Shown: piece after piece, positions 49,578 to 57,879 of the stretch
Numbering within the stretch: position 1 is the first letter of the stretch
Layout of the letters: each line of letters opens with the position of its first letter
NCBI RefSeq assembly: GCF_041435335.1
Contig: NZ_CP108430.1
Location: 868,001 to 932,000 of the forward strand
DNA from: Streptomyces sp. NBC_01283
GTDB taxonomy: Bacteria; Actinomycetota; Actinomycetes; Streptomycetales; Streptomycetaceae
Direction: 5' to 3'
Length of the DNA: 64,000 bases
Translations under genes and position numbers: made by a program
The notes under the pieces: model-generated
Told to the model about the DNA's origin: nothing
Databases searched by the model: none
What the model saw: the letters and a program-made list of their open reading frames with translations, nothing else

Positions 49578-50144
49578 ATGCCCGACGCCCCCATCGACCG
49601 CCGCACCCATGCCGCACGCCAACTCCTGCACGACCTCGGCGCCGAGACCCTCGACCACCCCGGCGGCACCCTCCTGGCCCACCTCGAACGCGTACGCCGA
49701 CAGCTCGCCCACTGGAACGCGCGGCCGACGCTGCGGCTGGCCGGACTCTGCCACGCGCTGTACGGCACCGACGGCTTCGCCACGGCACTGCTGCCGCTCG
49801 ACCGGCGCACGGAAGCCACCGGCATCATCGGCCCCGAAGCCGAGTCCCTCGTGCACTTCTACGCGAGCTGCGACCGGCGGGCCACCTACCCCACGCTGAC
49901 CGACGAGACCCCGCACTTCCGGGACCGGTTCACCGCCCGCACTCTCGTCCCCATCCGCCGCCGGTGGGAGGACTTCGCCCACCTCACCGCGGCCAATGAA
50001 CTCGACATCGCACGCGTCGACAGTGACTTCCGCGCCCAACGGGGCGCCGACCTGCTGAAGCTGTGCAGCAGGCTCCGCCCCTTCCTCAGCCCCGCTGCCT
50101 GGCAGGACTGCGAGACCGTCCTGACCCCTGCGCCCACACCTTGA
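49578..50144 (+). CDS. DUF6817-type protein
   Basis: A 188-residue protein. ARQLLHDLGAETLDHPGGTL and LRLAGLCHALYGTDGFATAL match the pattern of DUF6817 proteins (HPGGTLLxHL, then GLCHAxYGTDGF), which keep conserved His residues reminiscent of an HD-like metal site. The function is unknown. GGAGG lies 13 bases before the ATG at 49578. It is followed at 50232 by the quinone reductase, with its own promoter between. Confidence 0.8.
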   Translation: MPDAPIDRRTHAARQLLHDLGAETLDHPGGTLLAHLERVRRQLAHWNARPTLRLAGLCHALYGTDGFATALLPLDRRTEATGIIGPEAESLVHFYASCDRRATYPTLTDETPHFRDRFTARTLVPIRRRWEDFAHLTAANELDIARVDSDFRAQRGADLLKLCSRLRPFLSPAAWQDCETVLTPAPTP

Positions 50145-50171
50145 AGGTGAGCCGCCGTGTGGCCAGATACT
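50142..50171 (+). promoter_or_regulatory. Candidate promoter of the quinone reductase gene
   Basis: -35 TTGAAG at 50142-50147, an 18-base spacer and -10 GATACT at 50166-50171. The -10 overlaps the left arm of the inverted repeat at 50160-50194, so a bound regulator would block RNA polymerase. Confidence 0.4.
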
Positions 50172-50194
50172 TGCACTGCCTGGCCATCTGGCCA
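50160..50194. promoter_or_regulatory. Inverted-repeat operator before the quinone reductase gene
   Basis: Perfect 9-bp arms TGGCCAGAT (50160-50168) and ATCTGGCCA (50186-50194), 17 bases apart. A further TGGCCA at 50181-50186 abuts the right arm. A redox- or drug-sensing repressor encoded elsewhere is likely. Confidence 0.55.
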
Positions 50195-50231
50195 CTCGTC
50201 CCCCACCGGGCCGCGGCGCAGGATCGATGGC

Positions 50232-51011
50232 ATGAAGATTCTTTGGGTATTCGCACACCCCGAACCGCAGTCCCTCAACGGCTCCCTGCGTGACGACGGG
50301 ATCCGGGAGCTGCGCGATCTCGGGCACGACGTCCGCGAATCCGATCTCTACGCGATGGACTGGAAACCCGTGGTGGACTCCGGCGACTTCCACCGCGAAT
50401 CGGTCGGCCGGCTGCTGGTCGGCGCCGCGCAGGAGCACGCCTACAGCGCGGCGAAGCTGACGGACGACATCACCGCCGAGCAGGAGAAGATCGCCTGGGC
50501 CGACACGCTGGTGTTCCAGTTCCCGCTGTGGTGGTTCGGTCCGCCCGCCATCCTCAAGGGGTGGTTCGACCGGGTGCTCGTGCAGGGCTTCGCCTTCGGA
50601 CTCCAGGACGACTCGGGGCGGACCCTGCGCTACGGGGACGGCGGACTCGCCGGCAAACGCGCCATGGTCATCACCTCGGTCGGGGCGCGGGAGTCGGGCT
50701 TCGGGCCGCGCGGCGTCCACGGGCAGCTCGACGAGGTGCTGTTCCCCGTGCTGCACGGCACCTTCTGGTACACGGGGATGGACCCACTCCCGCCGTACGT
50801 CGTCCACGGAGCCGACCGCCTCGACGAAGCGGGCTACGGTGACCGCGTGGCCGAACTGCGCGAGCGGCTCCGCGCGCTGCCGGACACCGAGCCGCTCCCC
50901 TACCGCCACGAGCACGGGGGCGACTACGACGACGCACTCGTCCTGCATCCGGAGATCGCACCGGGCCTCACCGGCATCGCGGCCCACCGGTCGCGCCCAC
51001 CAAAGGGTTGA
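50232..51011 (+). CDS. NAD(P)H:quinone oxidoreductase, flavodoxin-like fold
   Basis: A 259-residue flavoprotein of the NQO1/YabF type. MKILWVFAHPEPQSLNGSLR (1-20) is the FMN/FAD phosphate loop region, ESDLYAMDWKPVVD follows, and LVFQFPLWWFGPPAILKGWF near 95-114 is the family signature for isoalloxazine binding, then DRVLVQGFAF. It reduces quinones or other electrophiles by two electrons, protecting against redox cycling. The upstream inverted repeat suggests inducible control. Confidence 0.88.
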   Translation: MKILWVFAHPEPQSLNGSLRDDGIRELRDLGHDVRESDLYAMDWKPVVDSGDFHRESVGRLLVGAAQEHAYSAAKLTDDITAEQEKIAWADTLVFQFPLWWFGPPAILKGWFDRVLVQGFAFGLQDDSGRTLRYGDGGLAGKRAMVITSVGARESGFGPRGVHGQLDEVLFPVLHGTFWYTGMDPLPPYVVHGADRLDEAGYGDRVAELRERLRALPDTEPLPYRHEHGGDYDDALVLHPEIAPGLTGIAAHRSRPPKG

Positions 51012-51021
51012 TGGGGCCCGC

Positions 51022-52998
51022 TCAGCCCCGGAGGTGTTCGATCATCTGCCGGATCACGGCGACCGGCAGGGCCGGATGCCGGGCCGCGTCCTGCGCGGTG
51101 TCCCTGTCGCCGAGCAGCCGGACCAGCACCCGCGCGGGCAGCCGCGGGTGCCTGGCGGCGGCGTGGCGCACGGAATCCCGCGGGTCGTCGAGCAGCCGTA
51201 TCGCGGACGCGGCCGTGAGGCGCGGGTCGCTGGCCGCACGGTGGCGCACCTCCTCGCTGGAGTCCCGGCTCAGCCGCTCCACCAGCTCAGGTGTCGACTC
51301 CGGGTCGTCCGGAGCCAGCCGGCGCATGCGGGGGTCCGGATCGTCGGCGTAGTGCAGCAGGCCGGTGCGGGGGAAGTTCGGGTGGCCGCGTGGGCGGTCG
51401 GGGGCGGTCAGGCTGCCGGTCCACCACTGCCACACCCGCAGGAGCATGTCGGCGGGCGCGTCGTCGCAGGATTCGGCGAGGAAGAGCTGTACGACGCGGT
51501 CCTCGTCCCGGGCCAGGCGGTCGATGACGTCCGGTGGGAGGCGACGGGCCCGGGCCACGCTTCTGCGCACCAGCGGGTGGGCGGAGGCGGCCAGGCGGCG
51601 CATGGCGGCGGGGTCGTGATGGAGCGCCTCGACCCAGTCGAGCGAGCGGTGGTGAGTACCCGGGTCGAAGGTGATGGGGATGGCCGCCCGCTGTTCCTCG
51701 GTGAGGTCGGGTCGCCTGGCCACCACGTCACGGACGCGCTCGTCGAGATCCTGGGCGAGGAGGGCGACAAGGTCAGGGTCCATGAACGGATTGCCCGCGA
51801 GGGAGCCGCGTTGGGCCTCACTCCCGTGGCGGGCCAGGTGTTCGGCGAGGTCGCGCTCCAGCCGGCAGCTGCCCAGCGCATCATCCGTGAGCCCCTCGGC
51901 GTCGAAGACCGACCGGGACAGCGGGTGATCCTGGTGGTGGCGCAACAGTGCCGTGGCACGGACCTTGCTGTCGGGGTCGGTCAGGAGCAGGCGCCGGGCC
52001 GGCTCGTCGAGGTGGGGCCAGGCCGCGCGGCAGGCCTCGGCACGTACGGCCGGCTCGGGGTCGGCGGCCAGGGCGGTCAGGATCCGTGCAGGCAGGCCGG
52101 TGAGGCGTGCGGCCTCTTCGCGGACCTGCGCGGACCCATCGGCGGCCAGCTGCTGCTGCACGGCCTCGTCGAGCACGTCACGCCGGTCCGCGGCGATCAT
52201 GGCGAGGATCCACCGCCGCCGGGAGTTCTCCTCGCCGAGGATCAGCCGGGACCACTGGTCGGCCGTGAGGCCCGGCTGGGCTTCGGCGAGCAACTGCCGT
52301 ACTTTCCAGTCCGGATGGACGATGGCCGCCTCCACCACCGCGCTCGGCAGCCGACGCCACAGCAGGTGATGCGACAGTCCCAGCAGGTCGCCCCGCAGGT
52401 CGTCCGGTGTGGCCGGGTTGAGGGCAAGACCATGCGCCCACGCCTCACGCACCCCGGTGGAGGGATCCGCCCCCTGGAGCAGCGAGGCCCAGGCCGCCGC
52501 CCGCTCCTGCGGGGTTTCCCGGGCCTGCGCCTGGGCGGCTGCCTCCTGCCGCTCTCGCACGCCGCTCACCGTGACGAGCCGGACCTCTGACTCCTCCGTG
52601 GTCACCCCGAGCAGGGCATCCCCGTCGGAAGCAAGCGTGACGAACTCGGTGGCCGCCCGATCGCCGAGGAGCGCGGCAAAGCTCCAGTCCGGGGTGAGCC
52701 GTACCCGGGTCCAGCGCCGGGGCGGGCAGCACGTCCACTCCCCGCCGACATCGATCAGGAACTCACCGTCCGCGCCCATGAGCCCCAGCTCGACGGCGAG
52801 CCGATGCCACTGCGCGTCGACCTCGGCACTCAGGCCGGGCCGGTCCGCGCGCACGGCAACGACGGTCCGGGCTTCTGGCGAACCGGTCCACCGCCACGCG
52901 GATCGCGTTCGCGGCACGTTCTCGCCGTGACCGTCCCCCACCACTTCCAGCCCGGCCCGGCGCAGCAGCTCCGCGAGCTCATCTCCCCAACACGTCAT
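51022..52998 (-). CDS. Large HEAT/leucine-rich-variant repeat protein
   Basis: A 658-residue protein. The first 150 residues form a small alpha/beta domain (SPEARTVVAVRADRPGLSAE, a DUF-like region). From about residue 170 to the end, helical repeats recur every 22-36 residues with patterns such as DPEPAVRAEACRAAW, DPDSKVRATALLRHH, DLDERVRDVVARRPDLT, SHPLVRRSVARAR-like units and DPRDSVRHAAARHPRL. These are LRV/HEAT-type scaffolds for protein binding. There is no enzyme motif. It is divergent from the GNAT gene at 53037. Confidence 0.78.
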   Translation of the reverse strand: MTCWGDELAELLRRAGLEVVGDGHGENVPRTRSAWRWTGSPEARTVVAVRADRPGLSAEVDAQWHRLAVELGLMGADGEFLIDVGGEWTCCPPRRWTRVRLTPDWSFAALLGDRAATEFVTLASDGDALLGVTTEESEVRLVTVSGVRERQEAAAQAQARETPQERAAAWASLLQGADPSTGVREAWAHGLALNPATPDDLRGDLLGLSHHLLWRRLPSAVVEAAIVHPDWKVRQLLAEAQPGLTADQWSRLILGEENSRRRWILAMIAADRRDVLDEAVQQQLAADGSAQVREEAARLTGLPARILTALAADPEPAVRAEACRAAWPHLDEPARRLLLTDPDSKVRATALLRHHQDHPLSRSVFDAEGLTDDALGSCRLERDLAEHLARHGSEAQRGSLAGNPFMDPDLVALLAQDLDERVRDVVARRPDLTEEQRAAIPITFDPGTHHRSLDWVEALHHDPAAMRRLAASAHPLVRRSVARARRLPPDVIDRLARDEDRVVQLFLAESCDDAPADMLLRVWQWWTGSLTAPDRPRGHPNFPRTGLLHYADDPDPRMRRLAPDDPESTPELVERLSRDSSEEVRHRAASDPRLTAASAIRLLDDPRDSVRHAAARHPRLPARVLVRLLGDRDTAQDAARHPALPVAVIRQMIEHLRG

Positions 52999-53036
52999 GG
53001 GGCGTCATCCTGCCGCAACCGCTACATTCACCGACC

Positions 53037-53609
53037 ATGCAGCTCTTGGGCTCGGACATCCTCACCCTCGCCGACCGTCTCACCGACGCCTACGTCGAGG
53101 TCTTCACCGCCCCGCCCTGGGAGCACCGGGATCCCGCCGCCACCCGGGAGGCGTTCCGCGAGCGCCTGGAGACGGACGCGCACCGCCCGGGTTTCCGGGC
53201 TGCTCTCTCCCTCTCGGCGAGCGGCGAGGTGGACGGCTTCGTCACCGGATGGATCACGCAGGCCCCGTTCCCCGCCGACCGCGCCTACGGCAAGGTGACG
53301 CGCCGCCTCGGTCCCGACCGTGTCGAGGGGTTGTTGGTGGGCGCTTTCGAGGTCGATGAGCTGGGGGTACGCGCGCGTGCTCGCGGCACCGGCCTGGGAC
53401 GGCAGTTGCTGTCCGCCCTCACCGCCGCCGCGCCCGACGGCCGGGCCTGGCTGCTGACATGGGACGAGGCCCACGAGACGCTCGCGTTCTACCGCCGGAT
53501 GGGCTGGCACGAGCCGGAGCCCCTGCCGGGTCACGACACCGGCATCGTCGTGTTCCTGTCCGCGCCGCCGCGGGCAACGCGCCCGCGGATGCCGTCAGTT
53601 GGGCGGTGA
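53037..53609 (+). CDS. GNAT-family N-acetyltransferase
   Basis: A 190-residue GNAT. The start resembles a subgroup with LADRLTDAYVEVFTAPPWEH (about residues 11-30). Acetyl-CoA binding is by VRARARGTGLGRQLLSALTA, and AWLLTWDEAHETLAFYRRMG holds the last strand and helix with the Tyr used as general acid in many members. The substrate is unknown. Confidence 0.86.
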   Translation: MQLLGSDILTLADRLTDAYVEVFTAPPWEHRDPAATREAFRERLETDAHRPGFRAALSLSASGEVDGFVTGWITQAPFPADRAYGKVTRRLGPDRVEGLLVGAFEVDELGVRARARGTGLGRQLLSALTAAAPDGRAWLLTWDEAHETLAFYRRMGWHEPEPLPGHDTGIVVFLSAPPRATRPRMPSVGR

Positions 53610-53649
53610 AGCACAGCTCTTCACCCTCGTGCCCGTCGGTAGTCGTTCC

Positions 53650-54300
53650 TCACCGGGGCACGCCGGCCGACCCTGCCCGCGGCTCATCGGGCCGCCCGTC
53701 GCCGAGCCCCGCCACGTACGTGTCGACCATCGCGATCTGCCGCTCCGCAGGGAACTCCTGAGGCGCGAACAGTGCCTGGACGACCAGGCCCAGCACAAAG
53801 CTCTGGGCAGCGGCAGCGATGTCCTCGGGCCGGGGGCCGAGTGGCAGTTCGCCCAGCTCCTGGGCTCGCACGACGTGCCCGGACATTCGCTCGCGCGCGC
53901 GGCGGTAGCGCTCCGCGTGCTCCCGGGCCAGCTCGGGATCGGCGAGCGCCACGTCCCAGGAAGCCACCCAGATGCGGTTGCTCGCGGCGCTCTCGGCGTC
54001 CAGCGGCAGGATGTCGAGCAGCGTCGCCCGCAGCATCACCAGACCGGATGCCTCCCCGGCCCGCTCCGCCGCGGGGCGCGGGCGATCGGCCGAGCGCCGG
54101 TCGAGTACCTCCAGGGCGTGTTTCAGGAGCGCACGCTTGCTGGGGAAGTAGTGCGTGAGCAGGCCGGTGGTGGCCCCCATCTCCGCGGCGACCGCACGCA
54201 GGGTGAGGCCGCCGAAGCCATGGGCGGCGAGCACCCGCCACACCGCCTGGGAGACCTCGGTCCTGCGGGCGTCATGATCTGTTCGGGCCGGCGGAGTCAT
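53650..54300 (-). CDS. TetR-family transcriptional regulator
   Basis: A 216-residue repressor with the N-terminal HTH RVLAAHGFGGLTLRAVAAEM, GATTGLLTHYFPSKRALLKH (about residues 22-61), and a helical ligand domain ending PQEFPAERQIAMVDTYVAGL. LTHYFPSK is typical of the BetI-like TetR_C subgroup. It is divergent from the GNAT gene at 54409, which may be its target. The ATG at 54300 has no strong ribosome binding site; longer in-frame starts cross the divergent gene and are rejected. Confidence 0.88.
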   Translation of the reverse strand: MTPPARTDHDARRTEVSQAVWRVLAAHGFGGLTLRAVAAEMGATTGLLTHYFPSKRALLKHALEVLDRRSADRPRPAAERAGEASGLVMLRATLLDILPLDAESAASNRIWVASWDVALADPELAREHAERYRRARERMSGHVVRAQELGELPLGPRPEDIAAAAQSFVLGLVVQALFAPQEFPAERQIAMVDTYVAGLGDGRPDEPRAGSAGVPR

Positions 54301-54408
54301 AGCCGCTAGAGTACATACCCAACGTTCGTTACGTACCTGGTGCGCGCTGTCCGGACACCCGCCCGTCCATCTGCCCGCGCCCAGCCGGACCACCGCATAG
54401 GACCCGCC

Positions 54409-54966
54409 ATGTACGCCATACCGCTGACCGAGAATGCCGAGCTCCGCATGCTGGAGCCCTGGCAGGACGCCGAGTTCCTGGCCCACATCGACCGGGCCCG
54501 CGCCAACACCGACCCGTGGATCCCCTGGGCCTCGCGCTCCACGGACCTGGAGTCCGCCCGTGCCACCCTCCAGAACTTCGCGGACAAGCAGGCCGCCGAC
54601 TCCGGACGGATCTACGGGATCTGGCGGGACGGCATCCTGATCGGCGGCGTGATGTTCGTGCAGTTCGACGCCAAGAGGGGCAACTGCGAGATCGGCGTGT
54701 GGGCCGAGCCGGCCGGTGAGGGCCACGGTCTGATCAGCGCCTCGGTCCGGCACTTGATCGCGTACGCGTTCGGCGAGCGCGGCATGCACCGCGTCGAGTG
54801 GTGGAACAGCGCCGGGAACACACGCAGCCGAGCCGTCGCCCAGCGCATGGGCATGCACCTGGACGGCACCCTGCGCGAGCAGTCGCTGTACCAGGGCGTC
54901 CGCCATGACATGGAGATCTGGTCCCTGCTCGCGCACGAGTGGCAGGGCGCGCAGGACGCCGCCTGA
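54409..54966 (+). CDS. GNAT acetyltransferase (RimJ/RimL-like)
   Basis: A 185-residue protein with the order typical of ribosomal-protein or small-molecule N-acetyltransferases: LRMLEPWQDAEFLAHIDRAR, CEIGVWAEPAGEGHGLISAS as the acetyl-CoA entry, then HRVEWWNSAGNTRSRAVAQR and GTLREQSLYQGVRHDMEIWS. It lies next to a divergent TetR gene, which suggests inducible resistance or detoxification, though the substrate is unknown. AGGA lies six bases before the ATG. Confidence 0.86.
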   Translation: MYAIPLTENAELRMLEPWQDAEFLAHIDRARANTDPWIPWASRSTDLESARATLQNFADKQAADSGRIYGIWRDGILIGGVMFVQFDAKRGNCEIGVWAEPAGEGHGLISASVRHLIAYAFGERGMHRVEWWNSAGNTRSRAVAQRMGMHLDGTLREQSLYQGVRHDMEIWSLLAHEWQGAQDAA

Positions 54967-55005
54967 CCCACGCACACCGGATCGCGGCCACGTGACGTGC
55001 GCGCC

Positions 55006-55626
55006 TCAGGCCGCGAGGCGTTCCGCGAGGAGGAGCACGCCGATCACGATCATGGCGGCGCCCGAGACGCGGGTGACGGCGCGCGCGGCCGTGGGGCGGG
55101 CCCGCAGGATGGTGCGGGCCAGTACGCCCACGCACAGGTAGATCGCCGCGCAGCTGAGCGTGTGGACCAGGCCGAGCGTGCCGATCTGGGCGGCCAGCGG
55201 CCAACTGCCGTGCGGGGCGGTGAACTGCGGCAGCAGGGCCAGGAAGAGCAGCAGCGCCTTGGGGTTGAGGCCGCTGATCCCCACCCCCTTGAGGACCCGG
55301 GCCCCCACCGCACCGCTGTCCTCCTCCTGCGAGGCGGCGCCGGCGACGGCGGGCCGGGCCAGCGTCGTGGCCCCGAGCCACACGAGGTAGAGGGCGCCGA
55401 GGACGGTCAGGGCGGTGAGGACGGACGGTGTCCGCGCCACCACCGCCGCCACCCCGGCGGCGACCACGGCGGTCAGTGCGACATAGCCGAGCAGCAGACC
55501 GCTGACGGCCGGGACCACCGACCGATCGCGGAGCCCGGCGTTGATCGCATAGGCCCAGTCCGCCCCCGGCACGAGGATGAGCAGGACTGAGACCGCCCAG
55601 AAGGCGGTGATGGAGCTGACTGCCAC
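55006..55626 (-). CDS. LysE/RhtB-family exporter
   Basis: A 206-residue protein with six membrane helices. SITAFWAVSVLLILVPGADW is the family opening (VPGAD), followed by GLLLGYVALTAVVAAGVAAV and the loop GVGISGLNPKALLLFLALLP, in which NPKA is diagnostic. LysE/RhtB proteins export amino acids or derivatives. The divergent Lrp/AsnC gene at 55738 is the classic partner regulator. It starts at GTG 55626 with GGGAGAAG upstream. Confidence 0.92.
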   Translation of the reverse strand: MAVSSITAFWAVSVLLILVPGADWAYAINAGLRDRSVVPAVSGLLLGYVALTAVVAAGVAAVVARTPSVLTALTVLGALYLVWLGATTLARPAVAGAASQEEDSGAVGARVLKGVGISGLNPKALLLFLALLPQFTAPHGSWPLAAQIGTLGLVHTLSCAAIYLCVGVLARTILRARPTAARAVTRVSGAAMIVIGVLLLAERLAA

Positions 55627-55737
55627 GACGTACTTCTCCCTCTCAAACAGGTTCTGAGTAGGAGATTAGTTCCGAAGAGCCCAAAGGTGTTTCCAAGTAT
55701 TCCCGTCTGAGGGGGCACCAGTGGCAGAATCTTCCCC

Positions 55738-56190
55738 ATGGACAATGTGGACCGGAAGATTCTTGCGGAGCTCCAGACGGACGGCCGTCTGACGGTCACG
55801 GAACTGGCGGCCCGCGTGCGGCTGAGCCTCTCCCCGTGCCACCGTCGGCTGCGGGAACTCGAACGCAGCGGGGCCATCCGCGGCTACCACGCGATCCTGG
55901 ACGCGCGAGCCGTCGGTCTGAGCTTCGAGGCGCTGGTCTTCGTCACCATGCGTCAGGAGGACCGCGACACCGTCTCCGCCTTCGAGCACGCCCTCGCCGA
56001 GATCCCCGAGATCCTGCAGGCCGAGCGCCTCTTCGGGGACCCCGACTATTTGGTACGCATCGTCAGCAAGGATCTGCCCGCCTTCCAGCGGCTCTACGAC
56101 GACAAGCTGGCCACCTTGCCGGGCGTGCAGCGCCTGAGCTCGACGCTCGTCATGAAGCACGTGGTGAACGAGCGCGCCCTGCCTCTGTGA
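55738..56190 (+). CDS. Lrp/AsnC-family regulator
   Basis: A 150-residue regulator: HTH MDNVDRKILAELQTDGRLTV and RLSLSPCHRRLRELERSGAI, then the RAM/AsnC ligand domain (AVGLSFEALVFVTMRQEDRD; LFGDPDYLVRIVSKDLPAFQ). Divergent from the LysE-type exporter across 111 bases, it most likely senses an amino acid and controls that gene. Confidence 0.92.
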   Translation: MDNVDRKILAELQTDGRLTVTELAARVRLSLSPCHRRLRELERSGAIRGYHAILDARAVGLSFEALVFVTMRQEDRDTVSAFEHALAEIPEILQAERLFGDPDYLVRIVSKDLPAFQRLYDDKLATLPGVQRLSSTLVMKHVVNERALPL

Positions 56191-56211
56191 ACGTCGGCAG
56201 CTGACGGCTCC

Positions 56212-57117
56212 TCACGTCGTGGACGCGGGGTCCGCGTCCGCCCGCGGCCCCAGTGCGCCCGGCGTGCAGCCGGCGAAGGCCAGGACGTCCCGATGCAGGT
56301 GGGACTGGTCGGCGTATCCGCACACCACGGCGACCTCGGCCGCGTCGAGTCCCGTCGAAAGGCCTCGGACGGCGCGGTCGAACCGTACGAGCATCGCGGC
56401 GCGCTTGGGCGTGAGGCCCACCTGGGCGGTGAACCTCGACCACAGCCTCTTGCGGCTCCACCCGCACGACACCGCCAGGTCGCCGACCCGCACCTGGCCC
56501 CGGCGGGAGACGATGCGCTCCCAACTCACCACGACCTCCGGGTCCATCGACGGCGCCGACGCATGGCGGCGCACCAGGAAGTCGGCCAGCAGCGCGAAGC
56601 GGTCGTCCCACTCCTTGGCGGTGGTCAACTGCTCGCGAAGGCGGGGCTCATGGCGCCCCCACAGCTCTCCCAGGCTGAACACACCGCCGTGCAGGTCGGT
56701 GGGTGAGACGCCCAGGAGCGAGTAGGCGCTCACCGGGGACATGTGTACCTCCACGCAGTCCACGCGCTCCGCGCGGACGCGGACCGCCCCCGGCGACATT
56801 CCGGCGGCCAGACTCCACAGCGCCCTGCTGCCGCCGGTGTTCTCGACGACCAGAGCGTCGTCGCCGAGTTCGATGACGACCGTCAGGATCGGTTGGGGGA
56901 GGACCCGCAGGTCCAGCCCGGCCGCCGCCCGGTCGCGGAATCCGGCGATCTCCACGCCGTCGAGCGGCGCCGCGCGGCGCGGGCGCGCGACCTCCCACCC
57001 GCGCAGGCGGTCACCCTCGTAGAGGTGGTCACCTTCGTGCGGGCGGTCACCCTCGTGCAGAACAGGGTCCACGCCTTCCAAGCTACCTGCGTCCCGCTCC
57101 CCCGCCGCCCTCACCAC
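56212..57117 (-). CDS. AraC-family transcriptional regulator
   Basis: A 301-residue protein. The N-terminal half resembles a DUF6597/AraC-sensor domain (PILTVVIELGDDALVVENTG). The C-terminal double HTH spans about 195-285: VGDLAVSCGWSRKRLWSRFT and EVAVVCGYADQSHLHRDVLA. Residues 20-38 repeat (H/Y)EGDR/HxxP-L-like units encoded by an 18-bp tandem repeat, so the N-terminal tail is variable in nature. The start is uncertain: GTG 57117 gives the full length but lacks a ribosome binding site, and the repeat region may be partly untranslated. Confidence 0.82.
   Translation of the reverse strand: MVRAAGERDAGSLEGVDPVLHEGDRPHEGDHLYEGDRLRGWEVARPRRAAPLDGVEIAGFRDRAAAGLDLRVLPQPILTVVIELGDDALVVENTGGSRALWSLAAGMSPGAVRVRAERVDCVEVHMSPVSAYSLLGVSPTDLHGGVFSLGELWGRHEPRLREQLTTAKEWDDRFALLADFLVRRHASAPSMDPEVVVSWERIVSRRGQVRVGDLAVSCGWSRKRLWSRFTAQVGLTPKRAAMLVRFDRAVRGLSTGLDAAEVAVVCGYADQSHLHRDVLAFAGCTPGALGPRADADPASTT
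57009..57062 (-). repeat. Three-copy 18-bp repeat inside the AraC gene
   Basis: Three units each beginning GGTCACC at 57009, 57027 and 57045. They encode His/Tyr-Glu-Gly-Asp-containing hexapeptides near the N-terminus of the AraC-type protein. Confidence 0.6.
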
Positions 57118-57199
57118 TCGGCGAACGAGCCGTCCTCGTGGGGTTGCCGCGACTGTCGACGGTAGCGCGGCCTTGCGGCACAGTTGCCGGCCGGTCGCG

Positions 57200-57751
57200 T
57201 CACTCGGAAGCGAGGTGGACCGGGTGCGCGTCGAGGTCGATGGTGAAGGCCACCCGGTCGAGCCCGGGGCCGTCGTAGTCCGGCTTCATCGTCGAGACCG
57301 TGAACCCGAGCCGGGCGTGAAAGGCTTGCGACGCGGTGTTCTGCGGGCTGGTGATGCAGTGCACGTACCGGCGGCCGTGCGACCGGGCGAGTGCGAAGAA
57401 GGCCCGGTACAGGGCGCGCCCGATGCCCTGCCCGTGCAGTTGCGGGTCGACACCGACGAAGTGCACGTACGCGGCGTCGGGATCGGTCTGCGAGAGGAAT
57501 CCCACCAGGAAGGCGGCGACCTTCCCTTCGTCGGGCTGTCCTCCGTCGGCCTGCCCTTCGTCACCTTCGACCAGGAAGCTGGTGGTGGTGAAGTGCTGGA
57601 AGTACAGCCTGGGCAGGAGCAGCGAACGCTCCAACGCCCCCGCCGGCCCTTTCAGACCGCCCCACCAAGTGTCCAGCACCGCGAGCACGCGCGGGTGATC
57701 CCCCTCGACAAGGTGCCGTGCCGTCAGACCACCAGGAAGAACATCGATCAT
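57200..57751 (-). CDS. GNAT-family N-acetyltransferase
   Basis: A 183-residue GNAT. VHFVGVDPQLHGQGIGRALY carries the acetyl-CoA loop (about residues 96-115), with RYVHCITSPQNTASQAFHAR and LGFTVSTMK next. A Gly/Asp/Glu-rich insert (VEGDEGQADGGQPDEGK, about 61-77) lies between the first helices and the core and is low-complexity. The substrate is unknown. The start ATG 57751 has a weak ribosome binding site. Confidence 0.85.
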   Translation of the reverse strand: MIDVLPGGLTARHLVEGDHPRVLAVLDTWWGGLKGPAGALERSLLLPRLYFQHFTTTSFLVEGDEGQADGGQPDEGKVAAFLVGFLSQTDPDAAYVHFVGVDPQLHGQGIGRALYRAFFALARSHGRRYVHCITSPQNTASQAFHARLGFTVSTMKPDYDGPGLDRVAFTIDLDAHPVHLASE

Positions 57752-57879
57752 CGGCGCAGTCTGTCATCGGTTCCATGAACGCCGCCAGCCAAATTCCCGG
57801 CAACTGAGCTAGGTTGACGCGGCCGATGATCGGCTGGCTTGAGACATGAGACTTGAGGCTTGAGGGGGGAGCGGAACAG

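Noticed and set aside
54301..54975. Upstream extension of the TetR gene
   Set aside because: It would run antisense through the GNAT gene and lacks family similarity; ATG 54300 is adequate.
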